Part shown: positions 1-4,787 of the stretch, piece after piece | Numbering within the stretch: the first letter of the stretch is position 1 | Layout: each line of letters opens with the position of its first letter | Origin: Solobacterium sp. | GTDB taxonomy: Bacteria > Bacillota_I > Bacilli_A > Erysipelotrichales > Erysipelotrichaceae | Direction: 5' to 3' | Assembly: GCA_016284975.1 (NCBI GenBank) | Contig: JAEEPV010000365.1 | Location: 1 to 5,103 of the forward strand | Length of the DNA: 5,103 bases | The notes under the pieces: generated by a model | What the model was told of the DNA's origin: nothing | Database searches by the model: none | The model's input: only the letters and a program-made list of their open reading frames with translations | Translations under genes and position numbers: made by a program

Positions 1-50
1 ATGGCGATCTATATAGATCTGAAGTTTAAATTCATCATCTGTTGTAATTC

Positions 51-69
51 TTGGGGCATTTTGCCCCAA
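51..69. other. GC-rich perfect hairpin downstream of the kinase gene
   Basis: Arms TTGGGGCA (51-58) and TGCCCCAA (62-69) pair perfectly across a TTT loop. It lies about 70 bases past the kinase stop codon, where a transcript end would be expected. Neither strand has a proper U-tract after the stem, so it is at best a weak or atypical terminator or an RNA 3'-end stabiliser. Bases 1-50 and 70-139 hold no recognisable gene; a short palindrome, GATCTATATAGATC, sits at 6-19. Confidence 0.4.
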
Positions 70-139
70 AATAATTCAGAACTATTCCGAATGAATTCCC
101 TTTGAAACTGCTGGAAGTTCTACAAACTGGAATCTGTCT

Positions 140-676
140 TTATCCTTTGTTATTCAGATATTCCTCAAACTCTGCAGTTCTGCTCCAATACTTGATTCCC
201 CAGTTTTCGAAGCTCCATTCATCCATATACGGATTGCATTCATAATCTACATAATAGATCATATCCTTCTGAACAACGAAGTTCGTAGGAAAATAGTCAA
301 TGTTAAGTCCGGCTTTCTTTGCCAGACAGGCCATTTCACGGACCTGAATCAGATATTTATCAACGGATATCCCGTCACGTATCAGTTCAAAAACAGTAGG
401 TCCATCAATGTATTCCTTGACAATTCTTTCAGAAGCTTCATCGATATCAAACATAGCCGGAATCCTTATTCCCACTGCCTTCAACCGTTCATAGTCATTT
501 TTCTCAGCTTCGATCTTGTTTCCAAAGGAGTAATAGTCACAGGGTTCGTGATGGATCTGCTTTAAAACAGATTTCCTGCCACAAGACATAGCAAGATAAG
601 AGTATCCGCCTTTTCCATGACCCAAAAGTTGTATGATTTCATAATCAATGCCGTTTACACTGAGAGTATTTTCCAT
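140..676 (-). CDS. Small RIO/Kdo-kinase-like serine/threonine protein kinase
   Basis: A 178-residue minimal kinase-fold protein, expected to be cytosolic because no signal peptide or membrane segment is visible. Seen in the sequence: a glycine-rich loop at 19-28 (GHGKGGYSYL), the VLK lysine at K39, a candidate helix-C glutamate at E56 or E58, a hinge-like VKEYIDGP at 87-94, a catalytic-loop equivalent NIDYFPTNFVV at 125-135 with D127 and N132, and a metal-binding VDYE at 143-146 (D144) in place of DFG. The compact lobes and the D-x4-N loop fit RIO, Kdo-kinase and APH-type kinases better than eukaryote-like Hanks kinases. The histidine of the usual H-x-D is asparagine here. The ATG follows CAGGAG with about five bases spacing, and a TATAAT box lies 45 bases upstream, so the gene is probably transcribed alone. 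Its substrate is unknown; a small-molecule phosphotransferase remains possible. Confidence 0.78.
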   Translation of the reverse strand: MENTLSVNGIDYEIIQLLGHGKGGYSYLAMSCGRKSVLKQIHHEPCDYYSFGNKIEAEKNDYERLKAVGIRIPAMFDIDEASERIVKEYIDGPTVFELIRDGISVDKYLIQVREMACLAKKAGLNIDYFPTNFVVQKDMIYYVDYECNPYMDEWSFENWGIKYWSRTAEFEEYLNNKG

Positions 677-720
677 TTTTTCTCCTGTAAATTCCGATTT
701 GTCGAACTCTTCTTGAAACC

Positions 721-726
721 ATTATA
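721..726 (-). promoter_or_regulatory. -10 box of the kinase promoter
   Basis: Read on the minus strand this is a perfect TATAAT about 45 bases before the kinase ATG at 676. No good TTGACA match sits 16-18 bases further upstream, so the -35 element is weak or the promoter depends on an activator. It lies after the terminator at 787-816, which fits separate transcription of the kinase. Confidence 0.5.
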
Positions 727-786
727 AAGTATATAAAATCAATGTTTTGCCGATGAAGCTGAAGCTTAGTGACATTCTTAAAATGC

Positions 787-816
787 AAAACAGGAACAGT
801 TTACCCATTCCTGCTT
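787..816 (-). terminator. Rho-independent terminator of the phosphatase/stub unit
   Basis: On the minus strand, AAGCAGGAA and TTCCTGTTT form a stem of about nine pairs, including one G-U, around an 11-base loop. It is followed by TTTTGCATTTT. It lies some 30 bases past the stop codon of the surface-protein stub, which places it at the end of the minus-strand unit running from about 2279. Confidence 0.6.
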
Positions 817-848
817 GTCAGTCTTTATGTGAAATTTACTTTTCAAAC

Positions 849-1163
849 TTACTCTACTCCTGTGTTCGGTACATATGCCCGTTTAGCGTTCTGAGCATTT
901 GTGCCAGGTTTCCGGATCACAAATGTGGAATATCCATCCGGGTTATCAACTGTACACCACTCAGATGTTACCCATCCATTGTAGGTTACGATGAGTTTTC
1001 CGTTCTTGTAGTGATCTACCTGAACCGGTCCATCTGCGAATCCAGGTGCAGGGATTCCAATGTTGACTGTCCCATAGGTTTCCCACTGCGATGTAATGTC
1101 ATATGTAATGGAGTTAGCGTTGGAAGATACCTTATGATAACCGTCATCAATTATTTTCCTCAA
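849..1163 (-). pseudogene. C-terminal stub of a surface protein, ending at a VPNTG sortase-like motif
   Basis: An open frame of 104 codons that reads like protein but has no convincing start. It opens at a TTG, and an in-frame TAG lies 15 bases upstream. That TAG frame runs straight into the end of the phosphatase gene, with about 15 bases between the two. The sequence resembles one extracellular beta-sandwich domain of clostridial surface proteins: a segment GPVQVDHYKNGKLIVTYNG near residues 45-63, and NPDGYSTFVI, similar to the closing strand of such domains. It ends AYVPNTGVE-stop; VPNTG resembles an LPXTG sorting motif, but the hydrophobic anchor and basic tail that should follow are absent in all three frames. 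The simplest reading is the truncated end of a larger wall-anchored gene whose N-terminal part and anchor were lost. A short expressed hypothetical protein using TTG or ATT is less likely. The family assignment is inference. Confidence 0.5.
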
Positions 1164-1178
1164 AATACGTGAACATTG

Positions 1179-2279
1179 CTAATTAATCGATTCCTTCTGC
1201 TCCATCAGCGCTTCTTCAATCCTGGCGATTTCTTCTTCCTTCAGGCCACCTTTACGAAGAAACAGCTTCGCCCCGCTCACAAAATCCGTTTCCGCCAGAG
1301 TTTCTCCCTCCTCCAGTTCAAACATAACTCGAAGCACCGGGTCAAAATTAAAGTCGAGCACCTGCCTGACGCCCTCCGGATCCTCTTCTTCCTTCAGTCC
1401 GTAATAATTCTCATACGTCTTCAGATAGTCTTCCTTCATTACAGCATAATCAGCCCCGGCCAGTCCTTCCAGCAGAGCACATGCATAGCCGGTTCGATCT
1501 TTTCCTTCCATGCAACTGATCAGATACGGCCCGCTCTTTTCACACATTGCAAGCAGGCCCTTGGAAAGAACCCGGTGAAACTTTTCCGATGCCACAAATA
1601 TGCCCAGTCCAATCGGAATCGCATATCCGGTCTCATATAATTCATCAAACCGGTCATAGACCCAGTCTCCCTTTTCCTTCTGTTCCCGCAGTGTTTCTTC
1701 TTTTTCGGAAAGACACAGCGCGGTATTGATCCCATACTTCTTCATCAATGCATTGACCGTAGCCCGCCGATTCCTCTCATTGTTCGTCATGGATGCAGAG
1801 CGATAGACCCAGTTCGGTTTCAGCCTTCCGCCCCGGATGGCACGGAAGTTGCTGAAGGATTCTGCACTGGAGTAGTCTTTCGGGTCATCGGAATGGACCT
1901 GGGAGAACAGTTCCTGTTCCCGGAGATACTTCCCTTTTTCATGCATCGTGACCGTCAGCGTATCGCCTTCCTTCAGATTAAACGCCTCCCAGGAAGGCTT
2001 TCCTATATTAAAAGCAATGTTGATTGAAGAATCCCCGGGATTGGTAACAGCGATCAGCTTTCCCGGCTCTATATAATAGCCGTCATGATACGGTACATCA
2101 ACGATGCAAAGGCCATTGCTGAAGGTAAAAGTCAGACTGTCGCCGAATGCAAAGCCGTATCGTTTCATCACTTCATGATTGATCCTCATGCACGCTGTAT
2201 CATGGACCGGATGTTTTTCCAGCTCTGCGATCAAGACCTCTGACTCTTTGCTTTCCTCATGTTTCACTTCGTCCATCAT
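1179..2279 (-). CDS. Tyrosine-protein phosphatase (Y_phosphatase3-like) with N-terminal SAM_HAT-like beta domain
   Basis: The frame opens with TTG at 2306, but ATG codons at 2279 and 2276 follow TGAGGA with 5 and 8 bases spacing, so one of these is probably the start; residue numbers here count from the TTG. Residues about 24-130 match the beta-rich domain that precedes the phosphatase in clostridial homologues (key pieces FGDSLTFTFSNG and PYHDGYYIEPGKLIAV). From about 150 the catalytic domain follows: FSNFRAIRGGRL, then YRSASMTNNERNRR, then the P-loop C265-MEGKD-R271 within ISCMEGKDRTG, and a C-terminal helical tail (GGLKEEEIARIEEAL). The family hydrolyses phosphotyrosine or related phosphoesters through a cysteinyl-phosphate. 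The usual histidine before the catalytic cysteine is serine here. Homologues are often secreted lipoproteins, but no signal peptide is visible here, so a cytosolic place is inferred. The surface-protein stub follows within about 15 bases, then a terminator. Confidence 0.82.
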   Translation of the reverse strand: MMDEVKHEESKESEVLIAELEKHPVHDTACMRINHEVMKRYGFAFGDSLTFTFSNGLCIVDVPYHDGYYIEPGKLIAVTNPGDSSINIAFNIGKPSWEAFNLKEGDTLTVTMHEKGKYLREQELFSQVHSDDPKDYSSAESFSNFRAIRGGRLKPNWVYRSASMTNNERNRRATVNALMKKYGINTALCLSEKEETLREQKEKGDWVYDRFDELYETGYAIPIGLGIFVASEKFHRVLSKGLLAMCEKSGPYLISCMEGKDRTGYACALLEGLAGADYAVMKEDYLKTYENYYGLKEEEDPEGVRQVLDFNFDPVLRVMFELEEGETLAETDFVSGAKLFLRKGGLKEEEIARIEEALMEQKESIN

Positions 2280-2404
2280 GCCGTCCTCATTCCGTTTCTC
2301 TGCCAAGTTTAGCAGAATCCTTCGACTGTTGGAAAGGCTAGTTCTTACTATTAGAGACTTGCAGTGTTTTCAAACCAGCCGAGAGTACTGCCTGTGCAAA
2401 TCCT

Positions 2405-2425
2405 GATAGACGGGAGCCGTCTGTC
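2405..2425. repeat. Nine-pair inverted repeat with three-base loop
   Basis: GATAGACGG (2405-2413) pairs with CCGTCTGTC (2417-2425), with one G-U pair and a GAG loop. No U-tract follows on either strand, so it is not a standard terminator. It lies in the probable 5' leader of the phosphatase transcript, or is a protein-binding site. Confidence 0.45.
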
Positions 2426-2482
2426 ATTTACTGACCGATCATTTTCGAACTAGAAAACCGGACAAAATGCAAAAACATGTTT

Positions 2483-2509
2483 ACTCTGCAGATAACGCAG
2501 AGTCTTTTT
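2483..2509 (+). terminator. Rho-independent terminator-like hairpin with no obvious upstream gene
   Basis: ACTCTGC (2483-2489) and GCAGAGT (2497-2503) form a perfect seven-pair stem around AGATAAC, followed by CTTTTT. It points along the plus strand, yet no plus-strand gene precedes it in the window. It could end a small RNA, shield the peptide promoter from antisense-driven read-through, or be left over from a lost gene. Confidence 0.55.
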
Positions 2510-2550
2510 AATGGGATGAGATTGTTACCAGTGAGATCGTTGCAACCGTG

Positions 2551-2576
2551 GATACATGCATCATGTATCGTATAAT
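2551..2576 (+). promoter_or_regulatory. Promoter of the double-glycine peptide genes with palindromic operator candidate
   Basis: A perfect TATAAT (2571-2576) lies about 80 bases before the first peptide start codon. Directly upstream, where the -35/-10 spacer would be, GATACATG (2551-2558) and CATGTATC (2562-2569) form an eight-base inverted repeat around CAT. The hexamer 17 bases upstream of the -10 (GTGGAT) is a poor -35. A perfect -10, a poor -35 and a dyad between them is the arrangement expected of a regulated promoter, with the dyad bound by a dimeric regulator. Confidence 0.5.
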
Positions 2577-2654
2577 AATATGAAAGAGTTCTGATGGTGG
2601 ATGAGGTGATAAAAGCCTCTCTCATGTCATACATTAAAATTGGAGGAAATGAAA

Positions 2655-2927
2655 ATGACAGAGAAAAAAATAGTAAAAGCTCTTAGCTTAGAAGAGTTAA
2701 ATGAAGTAACCGGAGGAAGGCTTGTGCGTATGAACGAGTGGGACAGCTACAGCGAAGCTCTCCGCAAAGCCATGAATAAACAAAGAAAAATTCGCAGTGC
2801 AAACCCGGAAGAAGCCACGCAATATATGAATCGATTTGATGCCCAATATGAAAAGTGGATTAATGATATCGGAAATGCACCTGAAGGCTCCTCCGATATA
2901 ATGTTCGACAATTACTGGAATGAATAG
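2655..2927 (+). CDS. Double-glycine-leader peptide 1 (bacteriocin/RiPP-type precursor, unknown function)
   Basis: A 90-residue protein. The start is set by GGAGG at 2642-2646, eight bases before the ATG at 2655; the TTG at 2640 overlaps this site and the ATG at 2649 is too close. Residues 1-21 form a double-glycine leader with the classic spacing, LSLEELNEVTGG (10-21), of the kind cut after GG by C39-peptidase ABC exporters while the peptide is exported. The predicted core, residues 22-90, is 69 residues, rich in charged residues and probably helical, and has no cysteine. It contains no YGNGV motif and no GxxxG-rich hydrophobic helix as in class II bacteriocins, so a toxin role is not shown. 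Its core aligns with that of the next gene: a leucine, an EE pair, a tyrosine and a KW pair occur at almost equal spacing. No exporter, modification enzyme or immunity gene is visible nearby. Confidence 0.75.
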   Translation: MTEKKIVKALSLEELNEVTGGRLVRMNEWDSYSEALRKAMNKQRKIRSANPEEATQYMNRFDAQYEKWINDIGNAPEGSSDIMFDNYWNE

Positions 2928-3109
2928 CGGAATCAGATCACATCAATTGATATAGGAGAATAGAAGAAATCTACGAAGGATCAACATAGTAATACTGCAG
3001 GCATTGAAAATCAGTCTATTTTCCATGGATATATTTATTACATCCTGTATTATTTAATATTGAGATATTTTCAAAAAGGATTTGAATCAGAATATGGAGG
3101 ATCAGCACC
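2928..3109 (+). other. Spacer between the two peptide genes
   Basis: This 182-base AT-rich gap has no terminator, so the two peptide genes may share a transcript from the promoter near 2571. A weak internal promoter is possible: TTGAAA near 3004 followed by AT-rich sequence, with no good -10. A small AT hairpin (GAAAAT/ATTTTC) lies near 3006-3023. No gene was seen. Confidence 0.4.
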
Positions 3110-3406
3110 ATGACAGAAATAAAGAACACTGATAACGAAATGCTCAACATCGAAGAACTGGAAAAAGTGTCCGGCGGAAGACAGCTTTATTCCTCAGAAT
3201 CTGACGATCTCTACAAGACGCTCGAATGGAAAAACGAAAGAGTAAAACAGTTAAAGGCAGAAGGAAAAGAAGAGCTAAGCAAACAGCTGGACACCTGTAT
3301 CCAAGGATATGTCCAGAAATGGTATTTTTCGATAAAAGATTCTGATGATTGTGAACCACAGTTTTTCTCGGAATTCTTAAGAACTAACTATCCTGAATAC
3401 TTCTGA
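3110..3406 (+). CDS. Double-glycine-leader peptide 2 (paralogue of peptide 1)
   Basis: A 98-residue protein whose ATG follows GGAGG (3096-3100) with nine bases spacing. The leader is residues 1-23, ending LNIEELEKVSGG (12-23), the same L-x-x-E-E-L-x-x-V-x-G-G pattern as in the neighbour. The predicted 75-residue core starts at R24, as the other core also starts with R. It is charged and helix-prone, and has two cysteines (in DTCIQ and DDCEP) that could form a disulfide after export; peptide 1 has none. Counting from the leucine of KTLEW, the EE pair (17-18) and a tyrosine (30) fall at exactly the positions of peptide 1, with a KW pair just after; both end near an NY with aromatic residues. 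The two therefore probably arose by duplication and have diverged greatly. A strong terminator follows, closing the unit. Role unknown: secreted effector, signal or antimicrobial are all possible. Confidence 0.75.
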   Translation: MTEIKNTDNEMLNIEELEKVSGGRQLYSSESDDLYKTLEWKNERVKQLKAEGKEELSKQLDTCIQGYVQKWYFSIKDSDDCEPQFFSEFLRTNYPEYF

Positions 3407-3418
3407 GAACTCCGATCG

Positions 3419-3452
3419 AAAGTGCACAGCTTGCATTCAGTGCACTTTTTTT
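3419..3452 (+). terminator. Strong Rho-independent terminator of the peptide unit
   Basis: AAAGTGCAC (3419-3427) pairs perfectly with GTGCACTTT (3440-3448) around a 12-base loop, and an unbroken run of seven T ends at 3452. It begins 13 bases after the stop codon of peptide 2. Confidence 0.88.
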
Positions 3453-3471
3453 ATAATTTCCCCTAAGAAGA

Positions 3472-3493
3472 CTCCGACTTCTATAAGTCGGAG
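3472..3493. repeat. Perfect nine-pair hairpin resembling an IS200/IS605 terminal palindrome
   Basis: CTCCGACTT (3472-3480) and AAGTCGGAG (3485-3493) flank a CTAT loop. No U-tract follows on either strand, so it is not a terminator. A short perfect hairpin in gene-free DNA is what a subterminal palindrome of an IS200/IS605 element looks like, but no tnpA, tnpB or second end is visible, so this link is only a suggestion. Confidence 0.4.
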
Positions 3494-3560
3494 ATGAATT
3501 CGGCTCTGTTTCATTGTTTTCCTGAAAGCTCTTTCAAATATTGCCTTTTAACCCACGCTG

Positions 3561-3600
3561 AAAAAACCAGGGGATTAATTCTTTCCCTGGGTTTTTGTTT
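3561..3600. terminator. Bidirectional Rho-independent terminator
   Basis: CCAGGGGA (3567-3574) pairs with TTCCCTGG (3583-3590), allowing one G-U, around an eight-base loop. On the plus strand the stem is followed by GTTTTTG and TTT; on the minus strand by TTTTTT. Either direction would work. No adjacent gene in the window needs it: the peptide unit already ends at 3452 and the fumarase unit at about 4091. Confidence 0.65.
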
Positions 3601-3680
3601 TCTCTCGCTTCTTTTTTATTCATAAAAGTATGTATTGAATTAAATCATTGCCAATATTGCTGAAGTTTAGTGCAAAAGTT

Positions 3681-3730
3681 TCGGATGAGAAAATGACCTA
3701 AAGATTTCATTTCACGAAATTTTCATCCGA
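3681..3730. repeat. Bulged long inverted repeat with inner palindrome
   Basis: TCGGATGAGAAAAT (3681-3694) is complementary to ATTTTCATCCGA (3719-3730) apart from a two-base bulge, giving 12 pairs. Inside the loop ATTTCACGAAAT forms a further small palindrome. A second short repeat, AAGATC/GATCTT, follows at 3736-3760. Without a U-tract this is not a terminator; a folded RNA or an element end is possible. Confidence 0.4.
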
Positions 3731-3812
3731 CAGAAAAGATCACTCATCTATAGCGATCTTATCTCAATTCAAAAATCATAATTGTCTATTTGTTTCGTCA
3801 TAGTCCTGAACC

Positions 3813-4070
3813 TTCATCTATATTTCAGCATTGCGTGCAGCTTTGCATTTTTATCACGGCAGTGTTCATAACTAGCAACAGCTGCCGTTTGATGGGACAA
3901 TCGACTGGAATGAATTGATGCGGAAGATTGCTCGGGCTGGCTATGATGGACCAACAACATTGGAACCGATGAACTGGGACTACACGAATCTTTCAATCCA
4001 GGCGGTTTTACGAACGGCTGCTGAGAAAGCAAAAACGCTTAACCGCTTGAGATGTGATGTTCTTTCATAA
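3813..4070 (+). pseudogene. C-terminal remnant of a sugar phosphate isomerase/epimerase (AP endonuclease family 2 TIM barrel)
   Basis: From 3876 to the TAA at 4068-4070 one plus-strand frame encodes 64 residues that read as the end of a xylose-isomerase-like TIM barrel: LPFDGTIDWNELMRKIARAG, then YDGPTTLEPMNWDYTNLS, then a terminal helix AAEKAKTLNRL. The glutamate in TLE matches the usual last metal-binding or catalytic glutamate of the family. Just upstream, in the same frame, a TAG (3873) interrupts sequence still resembling the family (ALHFYH, compare the usual LHIHD, at about 3837-3857). Beyond about 3813 no similarity is recognised. Intact members are roughly 270-300 residues, so some three quarters of the gene are gone and what remains carries a nonsense codon. 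There is no start site, so it should be inactive. It probably once acted in sugar catabolism; the exact substrate cannot be told. Confidence 0.72.
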
Positions 4071-4090
4071 GGTGGAATGATGTATAAAAG

Positions 4091-4129
4091 AAAATGGTCG
4101 TATCCGTTGATGATGGGTACGGCCATTTT
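4091..4129. terminator. Bidirectional terminator between the isomerase stub and the fumarase unit
   Basis: AAAATGGTCGTATCC (4091-4105) pairs along all 15 bases with GGGTACGGCCATTTT (4115-4129), with two G-U pairs and a nine-base loop. On the plus strand the arm ends in TTTTT, 20 bases after the stub's stop codon. On the minus strand it ends TTTTCTTTT, about 14 bases past the fumarase beta stop. It therefore serves the convergent fumarase unit and was probably the terminator of the isomerase gene before decay. Confidence 0.82.
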
Positions 4130-4142
4130 TGCGGTGGTTTTG

Positions 4143-4772
4143 TTATTTAATGAACCCGACCTGCTTGGAAATCAGTTCAATCTGTTCATCCTTTTTAATG
4201 TTATATTCCACTTTCTTTTCTTCGAAGTAATTCTTTCCGTAAGAGTCGATCGAGACGATCAGAGGTCCGAATTCTTCAACGTGGCAGTGCCATAGTGTCT
4301 CAGGCATTCCAAGATCCCGCCACTGTGCTTCTACGATTTCTTTTACTTCAACAGCTGCGACAACCGCATTGCCGGCAGGGAATACACAATGGATAGCGCC
4401 GAACTCACTGCAGGCACGTTCTGTGTTTTCTTTCATTCCGCCTTTTCCGACAATGACGCGGACGCCGGTTTCCTTTGTGAACTCGTATTCGAATTTTTCC
4501 ATACGCATGGAGGTAGTGGGACCTACGGACACCATTTCGAACTTATCATCTCCAAGCGGGCGGATAATCGGCCCGGCATGCAGAATTGATGCATTTCTTA
4601 CATCTACCGGAAGTTCTCTTCCTTCCTCAACGACACGTCTGTGGGCAACATCACGGCAAGTGGTGATGTCTCCGGTGAGATAGATGATGTCTCCAATGTG
4701 GATATCTTTCAGATCTTCTCTCGAAATTGGGTTATGAAGAATCTTTTTTCCATCTTTGATTTCTACTGACAT
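4143..4772 (-). CDS. Class I (Fe-S) fumarate hydratase / L(+)-tartrate dehydratase beta subunit
   Basis: A 209-residue protein of the FumA C-terminal/TtdB family. With the alpha subunit it forms the oxygen-sensitive [4Fe-4S] hydro-lyase that interconverts fumarate and L-malate in the cytosol, or dehydrates L-tartrate. Family signatures are visible in order: GDI then CRDVAHRR (39-46), HAGPIIRP (65-72), VSVGPTTSMRM (81-91), the VGKGGM loop (108-113), and LIVSIDSYGKNYFE (171-184). The length is normal for the separate subunit. The ATG follows AAAGGAG with seven bases spacing, 15 bases after the alpha stop codon, so the two are co-transcribed and probably translated in step. The unit ends at the hairpin at 4091-4129. 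Fumarase is the likelier activity in a fermentative anaerobe, but sequence alone does not separate it from tartrate dehydratase. Confidence 0.92.
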   Translation of the reverse strand: MSVEIKDGKKILHNPISREDLKDIHIGDIIYLTGDITTCRDVAHRRVVEEGRELPVDVRNASILHAGPIIRPLGDDKFEMVSVGPTTSMRMEKFEYEFTKETGVRVIVGKGGMKENTERACSEFGAIHCVFPAGNAVVAAVEVKEIVEAQWRDLGMPETLWHCHVEEFGPLIVSIDSYGKNYFEEKKVEYNIKKDEQIELISKQVGFIK

Positions 4773-4787
4773 GAGTTAGCTCCTTTC

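Larger units (their letters stand above)
2280..2654. other. Gene-poor divergent intergenic region
   Basis: This stretch separates the minus-strand phosphatase from the plus-strand peptide genes. It holds a nine-pair hairpin at 2405-2425, a plus-strand terminator at 2483-2509, and a TATAAT box with an upstream palindrome at 2551-2576. No good sigma-70 promoter for the phosphatase is obvious; the best pair is a TTGAAA near 2370 with a poor -10. A 29-codon minus-strand frame (2338-2427) exists but lacks a ribosome binding site. Confidence 0.6.
3453..3812. other. Gene-free AT-rich region with several hairpins
   Basis: No reading frame here looks like protein on either strand. It contains a nine-pair hairpin (3472-3493), a bidirectional terminator (3567-3596), and a bulged inverted repeat (3681-3730). 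Together with the gene stub that follows, it looks like a rearrangement scar or the leftover of a lost element. Confidence 0.5.

Noticed and set aside
747..1172. 141-codon plus-strand frame opposite the surface-protein stub
   Set aside because: It has no recognisable motif and crosses a terminator; the minus-strand reading has protein-like domain features.
1176..1640. Long plus-strand frame opposite the phosphatase gene
   Set aside because: It is antisense to a clear phosphatase domain, and its product has no recognisable motif.
2338..2427. 29-codon minus-strand frame between the hairpin and the phosphatase gene
   Set aside because: It has an ATG but no ribosome binding site and no recognised similarity, and it is short enough to arise by chance.
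2640..2654. Five extra N-terminal residues for double-glycine peptide 1 from a TTG start
   Set aside because: The GGAGG ribosome binding site lies inside this stretch, and the ATG at 2655 is correctly spaced and gives the same MTE start as the paralogue.
3453..3812. Possible CRISPR array or tRNA in the hairpin-rich region
   Set aside because: There is no regularly spaced repeat and no cloverleaf or conserved T-loop sequence.
3814..4032. Minus-strand 72-codon frame in the stub region
   Set aside because: The opposite strand carries recognisable isomerase sequence; the minus-strand product has no family features and no clear ribosome binding site.
4077..4295. Plus-strand frame encoding a hydrophobic, membrane-like 72-residue protein with an AAGGTGG site before its ATG
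   Set aside because: It runs through the terminator hairpin and is antisense to the conserved fumarase beta gene; the hydrophobicity comes from the complement of that gene.
4369..4683. Plus-strand frames opposite the fumarase beta gene
   Set aside because: They are shadows of a strongly conserved coding sequence.
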